A stretch of DNA of 47,374 nt from Sphingobacteriales bacterium. Its GTDB lineage: Bacteria; Bacteroidota; Bacteroidia; Chitinophagales; Chitinophagaceae. Made by a program: the position numbers and the translations under genes. The notes beneath the pieces are model-generated. The model made no database searches. It saw only the letters and a list, made by a program, of their open reading frames with translations, and was not told the DNA's origin. This document shows, in pieces, positions 14,500 through 22,748 of the stretch. Where the stretch lies: positions 1 to 47,374 of the forward strand of contig JACRJO010000038.1 of assembly GCA_016219985.1 (NCBI GenBank), written 5' to 3'. The number at the start of each line of letters is the position of its first letter. The stretch's first letter is position 1.

Positions 14500-14844
14500 T
14501 TACTTCACTGAATTCACCAGGTTTTTGAATGTTTCCGGGTTGTTCATGGCCAGGTCAGCCAGCACTTTACGGTCCAGTTCAATCCCTTTCTTCTGCAGCT
14601 TATTGATAAACTCGGAATAGGTCAGTCCTTCTTCACGTACAGCGGCATTGATACGGGCGATCCAGAGCGTGCGGTATTCACGCTTCTTGAGTTTACGGCC
14701 TACAAACATGTAGGTCATCCCCTTCTCCACCACGTTTTTGGCGACCGTTAATACATTTTTACGTTTGCCATAGAACCCTTTGGCTTGTTTTAATATTTTT
14801 TTGCGGCGGGCTTTGGAGGCCACAGCATTTTTTGAACGAGGCAT
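14500..14844 (-). CDS. rplT: 50S ribosomal protein L20
   Basis: 114 residues, standard length. It begins MPRSKNAVASKARRKKILK and contains GFYGKRKNVLTVAK and LWIARINAA, the L20 signature segments. It binds 23S rRNA early in 50S assembly. The gene follows rpmI with a 77-base gap that folds into a hairpin, and it ends at a strong terminator. In E. coli and Bacillus L20 represses its own operon through mRNA binding; a similar role is possible here but unproven. Confidence 0.97.
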   Translation of the reverse strand: MPRSKNAVASKARRKKILKQAKGFYGKRKNVLTVAKNVVEKGMTYMFVGRKLKKREYRTLWIARINAAVREEGLTYSEFINKLQKKGIELDRKVLADLAMNNPETFKNLVNSVK

Positions 14845-14861
14845 ATTTTTTAGTTTGGGAT

Positions 14862-14883
14862 CAGCTGTACATCGTACAGGCTG
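14862..14883 (-). promoter_or_regulatory. Stem-loop between rpmI and rplT
   Basis: CAGCTGTAC at 14862-14870 pairs with GTACAGGCTG at 14874-14883, with one bulged base and a 3-base loop. It lies in the rpmI-rplT spacer with no T-run, so it is more likely a regulatory or processing structure than a terminator. Confidence 0.45.
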
Positions 14884-14921
14884 ACAGCGTTATTAAATTA
14901 ATTTACTCCGGGAAAAACGGA

Positions 14922-15119
14922 TTACTTGAGACGCAACAGTCGTTTTACAAAATCAACATGTGATTTTGCAACCGTACCGTCCATTCTCATGCTGCGTTTG
15001 CGTTTTTTGGATTTCTTCGTCAGGATATGACGTTTGAAGCTTTTCTGATGCATGATCTTCCCGGTGCCCGTTACTTTGAAACGTTTTTTGGCACTGGAGT
15101 TTGTTTTTACTTTAGGCAT
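14922..15119 (-). CDS. rpmI: 50S ribosomal protein L35
   Basis: 65 residues, the normal size. MPKVKTNSSAKKRFKVTGTGKI and the basic KKSKKRKR segment are diagnostic of L35. First gene of the rpmI-rplT unit, with a 127-base leader from the promoter at 15247-15277. It is normally contiguous with infC; here a metalloprotease gene intervenes. Confidence 0.96.
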   Translation of the reverse strand: MPKVKTNSSAKKRFKVTGTGKIMHQKSFKRHILTKKSKKRKRSMRMDGTVAKSHVDFVKRLLRLK

Positions 15120-15246
15120 TTTACCCAGTATTTAAGTTGACACCCTTGAGGCATTCCCCACCGGGGGACCTTTGTCGAACCTCTTCAGGCAATTTTTGTC
15201 CGCCAAAGCAGACTGTGGAAGAACTTCCCGTTTTTTGAACGGGTTG

Positions 15247-15277
15247 CAAAGATACTGTTGTATCAGGAATTGGCAAA
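15247..15277 (-). promoter_or_regulatory. rpmI-rplT promoter (TTTG-N19-TATCTTTG)
   Basis: On the minus strand TTTG (15274-15277) and TATCTTTG (15247-15254) are separated by exactly 19 bases, a near-ideal Bacteroidota promoter. It gives rpmI-rplT independent transcription after the inserted metalloprotease gene. Confidence 0.8.
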
Positions 15278-15291
15278 GCCCTGTTCTAAAT

Positions 15292-15325
15292 AAAAAACAG
15301 GGTGTTCCGGACACCCTGTTTTCGT
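15292..15325. terminator. Bidirectional-looking terminator after the metalloprotease gene
   Basis: The arms ACAGGGTGT and ACACCCTGT form a 9-bp stem flanked by A-run and T-run on both sides. It ends minus-strand transcription 24 bases after the stop at 15349 and isolates the downstream rpmI promoter. Confidence 0.85.
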
Positions 15326-15348
15326 CTTTATAAGCTCGATTGAACTCC

Positions 15349-17889
15349 TTACTTGTTAGGATTCAATGCTTTATTAATTCGGTCGGCCAGGTCGGCGAGG
15401 TGAAACTTTGTTAACTGATCGGTTGCCTTTGCGCTGGCGGCCGTGAATTCGGTCTTCAGGGCTGCGAGATGGGCCCGGATTATGCTCTTGGCATCTGATT
15501 TTTCATTCAGCCCGCCGGTGGTAATGGTAATGCCCGGTACCGGGGTACTGGTTACCGCCGGGGTCAGCAAACTGATCAGGCTGTTCACATAGGATTTCTG
15601 AAGATTACGGCGGTACATATCGGTTGCTTTTGCTGCCGGTACTTCTGTCAGAATTCCTTTTTTCAGATCGGCCAGTAATTCAGTTACCTGGTAAGTACTG
15701 TTCCCTAACATGGCTTCCGCATCGGTAAGCTTATTGAGGGTACGGCTGCTCAGGAGCCGGCCCAATACCGCATCCTGCACCTGCCCGATCACGGTAGTAC
15801 CGGTCTGACCAGTGCGGGTGAATATCTCGTTATTGATCAGCCAGGACGGGGTGGCAAACAGGTTCTTATTCAGGAAATCGACCGCTTCTTTTTGTTTGGC
15901 TTCAGAAACGGTTTCATAGACCGGACCGCTTTCCTCCACCATTTTAGGCGTCAGCATCAGTCCGCCCACATTCCGGGTGATATGTCCCATATAACGCATA
16001 AACTGCCCCTGCACCTGGTCGTACAACTCCTGCAAACCGGTATAGTCCTTGTTATCTTCCCGGGTCCATTGCATTAAATTGGGAAGGATCCGCTGCAGGT
16101 TCTTTATCCCGTACATCCCTGCTTTTACCGCGTCATCCCCGAGGTCTTCGGTCTGGTTCCTGGAATCATCCCCGTTACTTTCGCCATCCCCCCACCAGAG
16201 GCGGCGGTTCTTTAATTTTTCGATCACCCATTTGTTGAGATAGCCTTTTTCGGCATCCGCATCCCTGTATTCCATAAAGCGGCGGTATCCCCACTCGATG
16301 GCCCAGTTGTCATAATCACCGATCCGGGGGAATAATCCTTTCCTGGAAATATTATCTTCCGGCTGGGCCACATAGTTGAACCGGGCATAATCCATAATTG
16401 AGGGCGTATGTCCATTGGCTTCCACCCAGGCTTTGTCACGGAGTTTTTCCACCGGTACGGTTGAACTGGACCCGAAATTATGACGAAGTCCCAGGGTATG
16501 CCCCACTTCATGTGAGGACACGAAACGGATCAACTGGCCCATCAGTTCATCATCAAATACCATTTTACGGGCAGCCGGATCAGAGGGCGCACATTGTATC
16601 ATGTACCAGTTGCGCAACAGTTCCATAATATTGTGATACCAGTTGATATGACTTTCCATGATCTCACCGCTGCGGGGATCAGAAATACTCGGCCCGCTGG
16701 CATTGGAAATATCGGATGGTTTGTACACGATGGCCGAATTGCGGGCATCATCCAGGCTCCAGGTACTGTCTTCCTCGCGGGTCGGCGCCGGTTTGGCCAT
16801 GATCGCATTTTTGAACCCGGCTTTTTCGAATGCAGCCTGCCAGTCATTCACCCCCTGGATCAGGTAGGGCACCCATTTTTTGGGAGTGGCCGGGTCGATA
16901 TAGAAAATGATGGGCTTCTTCGGCTCCACCAGCTCTCCCCTCTTGTATTTTTCTACGTCTTCGTCCCTGGGCTCGAGTCTCCAGCGTTTGACCAGTAATA
17001 CATTCTCGACTCCCTGAGGGTTCGCATCGTAATCCGTATAACCAACGACAAAATAGCCTACCCGTTTGTCATAATAGCGGGCCTGCATCGGTGTTTTGGG
17101 AAGCAATACCAGTGAGCTGTTGATCTCTACGGTAAGATTTCCGCCGGGGGCCGGCGGGCCAAAGGAAATGGAAGTAGTGGGCGCCGGTGTACGGCCATAG
17201 GTCTTTACGGTCCGGATCTCAATATTGATCGGGAAGGAACGCAGGTTATCGATATAGGATTTGTCAGCCTGTATGGAACCGATCCGGTACATGGATTTGG
17301 CGCCACTGCTGAAGAAAAGAATATCATTATCCCCGTTGACAAAATCGGTTACATCGATCACCACCCCGGCCGAGTCCTTGCTGAATGCCTTGATATCGAA
17401 GGAAGCGGCGATGGCCTGTATATTGGACCTTTTTACCGCGCTGTACATGGAGGAAGTGGAATCTTTTGTGTACTCCGCAAAGGAAATGGTGCGCAGGAAG
17501 ACCTTATTATTAGGCCCCCGCTGAAACTGGATCACATTGCGGCTGATATCATCCCCCGCATAACCGGCAAAGCCCCCGATCCGCATCCCGGCCCCGGCTT
17601 TGGAAAGACGGTTCACCACCAGGATATCCCGGTTCAGTAAGGAATCGGGTATCTCAAAAAAATATTTTTCATCTACTTTATGAATGGAAAAAAGTCCGGC
17701 ATCTGTCACCGCTTTTGCGGTGATGACATCTTTATACGCTTTGGGGCCATTGGCCGGCCCTCCCGGGGTACCGTTTATGGTTTTTTTGCTGGTATCGGGT
17801 TTGTTGACAGTTCCGGGCTGTGCGGTGGCTGCCAGGGATAAGCCGGCAAGCAGCAGCAGGGAAAAGGTTTTTTTGGAAAAGAATTGCAT
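15349..17889 (-). CDS. Secreted zinc metalloprotease (DUF5117/DUF4953 type)
   Basis: 846 residues with a signal peptide (MQFFSKKTFSLLLLAGLSLAATAQ). After an N-terminal region of DUF5118/DUF5117 type, the zincin motif HEVGHTLGLRH lies near 460-470: an extended HExxHxxGxxH site with three zinc-binding His and catalytic Glu. FIDPATPKKW and MDYARFNYVAQ (near 495) are typical of this family. It is probably periplasmic or surface peptidase; the substrate is unknown. It sits inside the thrS-infC-rpmI-rplT cluster but is bounded by an infC terminator (18003-18034) and its own terminator, so it is an independent unit. Confidence 0.9.
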   Translation of the reverse strand: MQFFSKKTFSLLLLAGLSLAATAQPGTVNKPDTSKKTINGTPGGPANGPKAYKDVITAKAVTDAGLFSIHKVDEKYFFEIPDSLLNRDILVVNRLSKAGAGMRIGGFAGYAGDDISRNVIQFQRGPNNKVFLRTISFAEYTKDSTSSMYSAVKRSNIQAIAASFDIKAFSKDSAGVVIDVTDFVNGDNDILFFSSGAKSMYRIGSIQADKSYIDNLRSFPINIEIRTVKTYGRTPAPTTSISFGPPAPGGNLTVEINSSLVLLPKTPMQARYYDKRVGYFVVGYTDYDANPQGVENVLLVKRWRLEPRDEDVEKYKRGELVEPKKPIIFYIDPATPKKWVPYLIQGVNDWQAAFEKAGFKNAIMAKPAPTREEDSTWSLDDARNSAIVYKPSDISNASGPSISDPRSGEIMESHINWYHNIMELLRNWYMIQCAPSDPAARKMVFDDELMGQLIRFVSSHEVGHTLGLRHNFGSSSTVPVEKLRDKAWVEANGHTPSIMDYARFNYVAQPEDNISRKGLFPRIGDYDNWAIEWGYRRFMEYRDADAEKGYLNKWVIEKLKNRRLWWGDGESNGDDSRNQTEDLGDDAVKAGMYGIKNLQRILPNLMQWTREDNKDYTGLQELYDQVQGQFMRYMGHITRNVGGLMLTPKMVEESGPVYETVSEAKQKEAVDFLNKNLFATPSWLINNEIFTRTGQTGTTVIGQVQDAVLGRLLSSRTLNKLTDAEAMLGNSTYQVTELLADLKKGILTEVPAAKATDMYRRNLQKSYVNSLISLLTPAVTSTPVPGITITTGGLNEKSDAKSIIRAHLAALKTEFTAASAKATDQLTKFHLADLADRINKALNPNK

Positions 17890-18002
17890 ATATGGTTCAG
17901 TTTATAGTACCTCAAGATACGGAAAGACCCGGCTCATCCCGGTTTCCGGTTCGTTTTTATACCAACGGTGCAGGAGCTGTTTAACCTGTTGTTTTCGGTT
18001 AT

Positions 18003-18034
18003 AAAAAAACCCGTCCTCTTGAAAAGACGGGTTT
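18003..18034 (-). terminator. infC terminator
   Basis: AAACCCGTC (18007-18015) pairs with GACGGGTTT (18026-18034); the minus-strand transcript continues into TTTTTTTAT. It lies 19 bases after the infC stop. Confidence 0.85.
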
Positions 18035-18052
18035 ATAAAGATCATTTTTTTA

Positions 18053-18688
18053 TCAGGCTTTCTTCTTCCCCTTGGGGGCGAACATGGCCAGCATTCTCCG
18101 GCCCTCCATTTTCGGCATATTTTCCAGTACGCCGATTTCTGCGAGGCGTTCCGCGAATTTCAGCAGCAGGAGTTGGCCCCTGTCCTGGAACTGGATGGCC
18201 CGGCCTTTGAACTGTACATAGGCTTTTACCTTGTTGCCTTCTTTCAGGAATTCAATGGCATGTTTTGCCTTGAAATCAAAGTCGTGATCGTCGGTATTGG
18301 GCGTAAACCGGATTTCCTTTACTTCAGAGACCTTGCTCTTGGCCTTCATCTCTTTTTCTTTCTTCTTCTTATCGTAAAGGAATTTATTATAGTCGATGAT
18401 CTTGCACACCGGCGGATCCACGGTCGGGGAAATTTCCACCAGGTCAAGGGCCTGGTCCTGTGCCATCTTCAATGCTTCCTGGGTGCTGTAGATCCCTACT
18501 TCCACATTCTCGCCCACTAACCGTACCTGCGGTACACGAATGAAATGATTGATGCGATGTTCGGCTTCTTTCCGGGGTACAAAACGTCCCCTGAATCCGC
18601 CTTTGTTAAATCCGCCGCCACCGGGTTTGAATCCGCCCTGGCCGGGTGGTCTGCTGAACCCGCCACCGGGTTTTTGTGGTACTGCCAT
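18053..18688 (-). CDS. infC: Translation initiation factor IF-3
   Basis: 211 residues, longer than E. coli IF-3 (180) because of a Gly/Pro/Phe/Lys-rich N-terminal extension of about 40 residues. The IF-3 N-domain starts at HRINHFIRVPQVRLVGENVE and carries DLVEISPTVDPPVCKIIDY; the C-domain has KEIRFTPNTDDHDF and the linker is Lys/Glu-rich. It controls start-codon and initiator-tRNA selection on the 30S subunit. The ATG at 18688 includes the whole extension; a later start near 18560 would lose it, and I see no good alternative. thrS lies 94 bases upstream. Confidence 0.95.
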   Translation of the reverse strand: MAVPQKPGGGFSRPPGQGGFKPGGGGFNKGGFRGRFVPRKEAEHRINHFIRVPQVRLVGENVEVGIYSTQEALKMAQDQALDLVEISPTVDPPVCKIIDYNKFLYDKKKKEKEMKAKSKVSEVKEIRFTPNTDDHDFDFKAKHAIEFLKEGNKVKAYVQFKGRAIQFQDRGQLLLLKFAERLAEIGVLENMPKMEGRRMLAMFAPKGKKKA

Positions 18689-18701
18689 TTAGTTTCTTTA
18701 A

Positions 18702-18713
18702 GTGAAGCTTCAC
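18702..18713. promoter_or_regulatory. Palindrome in the thrS-infC spacer
   Basis: GTGAAGCTTCAC is a perfect 12-bp palindrome starting 13 bases upstream of the infC ATG. It could be a small operator or mRNA structure. Nothing shows its function. Confidence 0.3.
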
Positions 18714-18782
18714 CTCCCGCGGTGAGCGTTTTTTTACTGGTTACAAAGGCCCGGTCGGGATCCGGGGTTGCTAAAATACGGT

Positions 18783-20723
18783 TTATTCGCTTCTGCGTTC
18801 TTTAATTTCTTCCACGGCTTCCGCGAGAAATCCGGCTACGGATTTTACACCCAGGTCACCCTTTCCCTGCCGGCGGACGGCCACTTTCTCTTCGTTCATT
18901 TCTTTTTCACCCACCACGAGCATATACGGCACTTTCATCAGCTCGGTATCCCTGATCTTTTTGCCGATCTTTTCATTCCGGTCATCCACTTCACTGCGAA
19001 TATCCGCTTTTTTCAACTGCGCGGAAACGGCATTGGCGTAATCCAGGAACTTATCGCTGATCGGCAGCACTTTTACCTGCACCGGCGCCAGCCAGAGCGG
19101 GAATTTACCGGCATAATGTTCCAGCAGGAACCCGATAAACCGTTCATGCGTACCGAGCGGGGCCCGGTGGATGATCAGGGGCACTTCCGGCTGGTTTTGC
19201 TGGTTGGTAAAACTCAGTTTGAAACGACGGCCCTGGGCAAAATCCACCTGGTTGGTGGCGAGGGTGAATTCCCTCCCGATAGCGCTCCAGATCTGCACAT
19301 CGATCTTGGGACCATAGAATGCCCCCTCTCCTTTTACTTCCACAAAGGGAACCTTCGTTTCGATCAGCACATTCCGCACCAGTTCTTCGGTTTCCAGCCA
19401 GAGCTCCGGCTCATTGATGTACTTCTGTCCCAGTTTCTCCGGATCATGCAGGGATAACCGCATCACATATTTTTCAATGCCAAAGATCTTAAAGTACTTC
19501 AGGTACATTTCATTTACCGATTTGAACTCCTGGGCAAACTGTTCCTTGGTACAATAGATATGCGCATCGTTCATGTGCAGGCAGCGGACCCGCATCAGTC
19601 CGAATAATTCCCCGCTTTGCTCATAGCGGTAACAGGTTCCGTATTCGGCTAACCGCAGGGGCAGGTCCTTATAACTTTTGGGCTCCGCATCAAAGATCTT
19701 GTGGTGATGCGGGCAGTTCATGGCCTTGAGATAATATTTCTCCCCATCCATATCCATGGCCGGGAACATACTATCCGCATAATAAGGCAGGTGCCCGCTG
19801 GTGAGGTAGAGACTTTCCTTGGCGATATGGGGTGTTACCACTCTTTTATAGCCGGCGGCCAGTTCTGTTTCCTTGGCCAGTTTTTCGAGCTCTTCTATGA
19901 TCACCGTACCATTGGGCATCCACAAGGGAAGACCCGGTCCCACATCATCATCCATGGTAAAGATGCCGAGTTCCTTCCCCAGTTTACGGTGATCCCTTTT
20001 TTTGGCTTCTTCCAGCATGGCGAGGTATTCATCCAGTTCTTTCTGGGCAGGGAAAGTGACGCCGTAAACACGGGTCAGCTGTTTGTTCTTTTCATCTCCT
20101 TTCCAGTATGCGCCGGCAATGCTCGTCAGTTTGATGGCTTTGATAAACCCGGTATTGGGAATATGCGGTCCGCGGCAGAGATCGGTGAAATTGCCCTGGG
20201 TATAAAAAGTGATTTCGCCGTCGGCCAGGTTAGCCAGCAGGTCCAGTTTATACTCGTCTCCTTTTTCAGTGAAATATTTTACCGCCTCGTCTTTGGGTAA
20301 TTCTTTACGCACATAAGCATGGCCCTGTTTGGCCAGTTCATTCATTTTCTTTTCCAGCGCGGCCAGGTCTTCTTCGGTCATTTTCCGGTCGCCCAGGTCC
20401 ATATCATAATAAAAACCTTTGGGACTTTCCAGGGGCGGGCCCACCCAGAATTTCACACCGGGGAAAAGGGCTTCCACCGCTTCCGCCATCAGGTGGGCAG
20501 AGGAATGCCAGAAGGTCATCTGGCCATCTGTATCATTCCAGGTCAGTAATTTCAGGCTGGCATCTTCGCGGATCGGCCGGGTGGCATCCCACACTTGTCC
20601 GTTCACACTTGCGGCCAGTACTTTCCGCGCCAATCCTTCGGATATGGATTTTGCAATATCGATTGCGGAAACACCCGCTTCGTACTGCCTGACTGCCCCA
20701 TCCGGCAGGGTAATATTAATCAT
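18783..20723 (-). CDS. thrS: Threonyl-tRNA synthetase
   Basis: 646 residues, full length. Domains in order: TGS (1-about 62), editing domain with HSSAHLMAEAV (near 74) and the zinc-like CRGPHIP segment (near 183), class II catalytic domain with the motif-2 region MNCPHHHKI (near 335) and RYEQSGELFGLMRVR, and a C-terminal anticodon-binding domain ending near 640. It charges tRNA-Thr. A TACCTTTG promoter box lies at 20750-20757, and infC follows, as in many bacteria. Confidence 0.97.
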   Translation of the reverse strand: MINITLPDGAVRQYEAGVSAIDIAKSISEGLARKVLAASVNGQVWDATRPIREDASLKLLTWNDTDGQMTFWHSSAHLMAEAVEALFPGVKFWVGPPLESPKGFYYDMDLGDRKMTEEDLAALEKKMNELAKQGHAYVRKELPKDEAVKYFTEKGDEYKLDLLANLADGEITFYTQGNFTDLCRGPHIPNTGFIKAIKLTSIAGAYWKGDEKNKQLTRVYGVTFPAQKELDEYLAMLEEAKKRDHRKLGKELGIFTMDDDVGPGLPLWMPNGTVIIEELEKLAKETELAAGYKRVVTPHIAKESLYLTSGHLPYYADSMFPAMDMDGEKYYLKAMNCPHHHKIFDAEPKSYKDLPLRLAEYGTCYRYEQSGELFGLMRVRCLHMNDAHIYCTKEQFAQEFKSVNEMYLKYFKIFGIEKYVMRLSLHDPEKLGQKYINEPELWLETEELVRNVLIETKVPFVEVKGEGAFYGPKIDVQIWSAIGREFTLATNQVDFAQGRRFKLSFTNQQNQPEVPLIIHRAPLGTHERFIGFLLEHYAGKFPLWLAPVQVKVLPISDKFLDYANAVSAQLKKADIRSEVDDRNEKIGKKIRDTELMKVPYMLVVGEKEMNEEKVAVRRQGKGDLGVKSVAGFLAEAVEEIKERRSE

Positions 20724-20749
20724 CGCTGTTGCTTGTTTTTATCGGTGGG

Positions 20750-20757
20750 CAAAGGTA
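20750..20757 (-). promoter_or_regulatory. thrS -7 box (TACCTTTG)
   Basis: Minus-strand TACCTTTG is an exact TAnnTTTG match, 26 bases upstream of the thrS ATG. The -33 region falls inside the 3' end of the upstream gene, and no clear TTTG is seen there. Confidence 0.55.
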
Positions 20758-20768
20758 GCGAATAATGG

Positions 20769-21473
20769 CTAAAGATGGCGAAATACCAGCCGGTCCAGCC
20801 TTTCCTTTTTGCGGGTGATCTTTTGCAAAAGCCGGCTGAATTTCCCGGGATCGGAATAATAGAATCGGGCCAGCCGGTACTGTCTTTTTCTCCAGCGGGA
20901 AAGCATCATTATCCCGAAAATCCGGGAAAGCCCTCCCGTGCCGGCATGTAACAACCGGGTAACCGGGGTTGTATTCACATTGTCCCAATAGAATTGGCAG
21001 AATTGTTTTTTAAGTCCTTGCTGAAACCGGGTAAAATGGCGCCGGTGTACCCGGAGTTCTTCCGGGGTAAACCCGGTCACCAATGCCTGCCAGATATCCC
21101 CGTTGATATGGGCGTTTATTCCCAGCAACTGGTACTGGAAAGCGCTCAGGCTGCTGTCGCTGAAATAAGGTTTCCATACCGGGGATAGTTCCCCCGGCGG
21201 CTGGGTGGCTGCCCTGAAAAAATACCCGGCAAAATTCAATTCCAGTCTTTCGATGAATTCTTTTTCTGCCGGCCTGGCCTCCTGGTAGAACGCAATCGCC
21301 CTTCCGGTGGTTTCGAGGTACAGTACTGCGAAATAACGGGCAGGAGAAGGACTCCTTGCCACCGAATCGAGTTGCTGCAGCAACCGGAACTCCGGGTCAG
21401 GTTCCTGGGATGCAGCAGGCCGGTAAACAAGCAGCCATAAAAAAAGTAAAAGGTTTTTTGGGGGGATCCGCAT
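20769..21473 (-). CDS. DUF5995-like exported protein
   Basis: 234 residues with a signal peptide (MRIPPKNLLLFLWLLVYRPAAS). The central segment QYQLLGINAHINGDIWQAL (near 113) matches the N-A-H-I-N-x-D core that I associate with DUF5995, where the His and Asp may bind a metal or act catalytically. The C-terminal third is strongly basic (RWRKRQYRL, KITRKKERLDRL). Function unknown. It ends 45 bases upstream of thrS; thrS has its own promoter, so co-transcription is not required. Confidence 0.65.
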   Translation of the reverse strand: MRIPPKNLLLFLWLLVYRPAASQEPDPEFRLLQQLDSVARSPSPARYFAVLYLETTGRAIAFYQEARPAEKEFIERLELNFAGYFFRAATQPPGELSPVWKPYFSDSSLSAFQYQLLGINAHINGDIWQALVTGFTPEELRVHRRHFTRFQQGLKKQFCQFYWDNVNTTPVTRLLHAGTGGLSRIFGIMMLSRWRKRQYRLARFYYSDPGKFSRLLQKITRKKERLDRLVFRHL

Positions 21474-21543
21474 ATTTTTAAAAGCCTGTTAAAATTAACA
21501 AACTATTGCCCGGTATGCGGCTTTCATTCATCTTTCGTTTCAG

Positions 21544-21551
21544 TAAATTTG
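21544..21551 (+). promoter_or_regulatory. -7 box (TAAATTTG), near-leaderless
   Basis: TAAATTTG matches TAnnTTTG. The ATG at 21559 begins 8 bases after it, so the mRNA start would almost coincide with the start codon. TTTC at 21522-21525 is a weak -33 candidate with an 18-base spacer. Confidence 0.5.
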
Positions 21552-21558
21552 CCCATTG

Positions 21559-22659
21559 ATGAAAACAAAGATCAACAGGTACATCGTTGCCTTACTGCTT
21601 TTCTGCTGTTCCGGTGCAGCCGGGGGGCAGGCACAGGATCTTTCCGGGATATGGAGGGGCTATTTCGTTACATCCGATTACAATCATTACAAATTTGAAC
21701 TGCAGATAAAACAATCCGGCCGCTCGGTCTCAGGGGTCTCTTATTCCTATCTCTCCACGGTGTTCTATGGCAAGGCCACCCTCACCGGGAGCTATAACAA
21801 ATCTTCCAAAAACATACTTATCCAGGAGATCCGCACGGTGGAATTGCGGATGACGGACGGGTCGCAGGCCTGTATCATGAAATGCAATTTTGAATACAGC
21901 CGCTCGGGGAAAGAAGAATTCCTGGAAGGTACCTACACCAGCAAGTTTGAGAAAGACGGGCTGCTGACCAAAAAAGGGGAAAACTGCGGCGGTGGCAAAG
22001 TGTACCTGCGAAAAGTAACCAGTTCCGATTTTTATATTGAACCCTTTCTCCGGGGTAAGATCAAACCCGGGCCGGTGCTGATCAATAAATCCCCGGTAAA
22101 ACCCAATCCGCGCGCTTCCCCGGTAAAGAAAGATACAGCGAAGGCTAAATTGAATCCGCCGCTGGTAAAGAAACCGGTGACCGTAAATAAGCCGCCGGTA
22201 AAAAAAGAAACTCCATTGCTGAAACCCGTGCCCCCGCCAATGGTGGAAACCGATTCCAGCCTGAAAAAAATAAAACCGGCCATCATCACCCCGGCTCCTC
22301 CGGTGATCCGGGACCGGGTGAATGAACTGGTAAAGATCCTGACGATCAGCAGCAGCCAGGTTACGGTTAAATTATTTGATAACGGGGAGATCGATGGGGA
22401 CACTATTTCCGTGTACCTCGATAAAAAGCTGGTGTTATCAGAGAAGCGGCTCACGGCGGCCCCCCTGGTACTGCATTTTGATATGAGCGAAGAAAACAAC
22501 GAACACGAACTGACCATGGTGGCCGAGAACCTGGGTACCATTCCTCCCAATACCTCCCTGATGATCGTGGAAGCCGGAACGCAACGTTTCGAGGTACGGA
22601 TCACGTCTACTGAACAGAAGAATGCCGTGGTCCGGTTCAGGTACCGGAAACCCGGATAG
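21559..22659 (+). CDS. Secreted two-domain protein, paralogue 1 (with Pro/Lys linker)
   Basis: 366 residues from ATG 21559; a TTG one codon earlier is less likely. A signal peptide (to about GGQAQ, residue 26) is followed by a lipocalin-like beta domain starting DLSGIWRGYF, whose last strand is KVYLRKV. A Pro/Lys-rich linker (about 170-255, with repeats such as KKPV and PPVKKE) leads to a C-terminal domain (about 255-366) with VKLFDNGEIDGDTISVYL and ENLGTIPPNTSLMIV. The next gene encodes the same two domains without the linker. The family is not named by me; envelope or surface location is inferred. Confidence 0.8.
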   Translation: MKTKINRYIVALLLFCCSGAAGGQAQDLSGIWRGYFVTSDYNHYKFELQIKQSGRSVSGVSYSYLSTVFYGKATLTGSYNKSSKNILIQEIRTVELRMTDGSQACIMKCNFEYSRSGKEEFLEGTYTSKFEKDGLLTKKGENCGGGKVYLRKVTSSDFYIEPFLRGKIKPGPVLINKSPVKPNPRASPVKKDTAKAKLNPPLVKKPVTVNKPPVKKETPLLKPVPPPMVETDSSLKKIKPAIITPAPPVIRDRVNELVKILTISSSQVTVKLFDNGEIDGDTISVYLDKKLVLSEKRLTAAPLVLHFDMSEENNEHELTMVAENLGTIPPNTSLMIVEAGTQRFEVRITSTEQKNAVVRFRYRKPG

Positions 22660-22748
22660 GGCCCCTTGTTTCTTTCGCCCGGAAACCCGGGTTGCCGTTG
22701 CTGTATTTTTTTTACCTCCCTTTGTTTTTTGCTTAATTTTCCTTTGTT

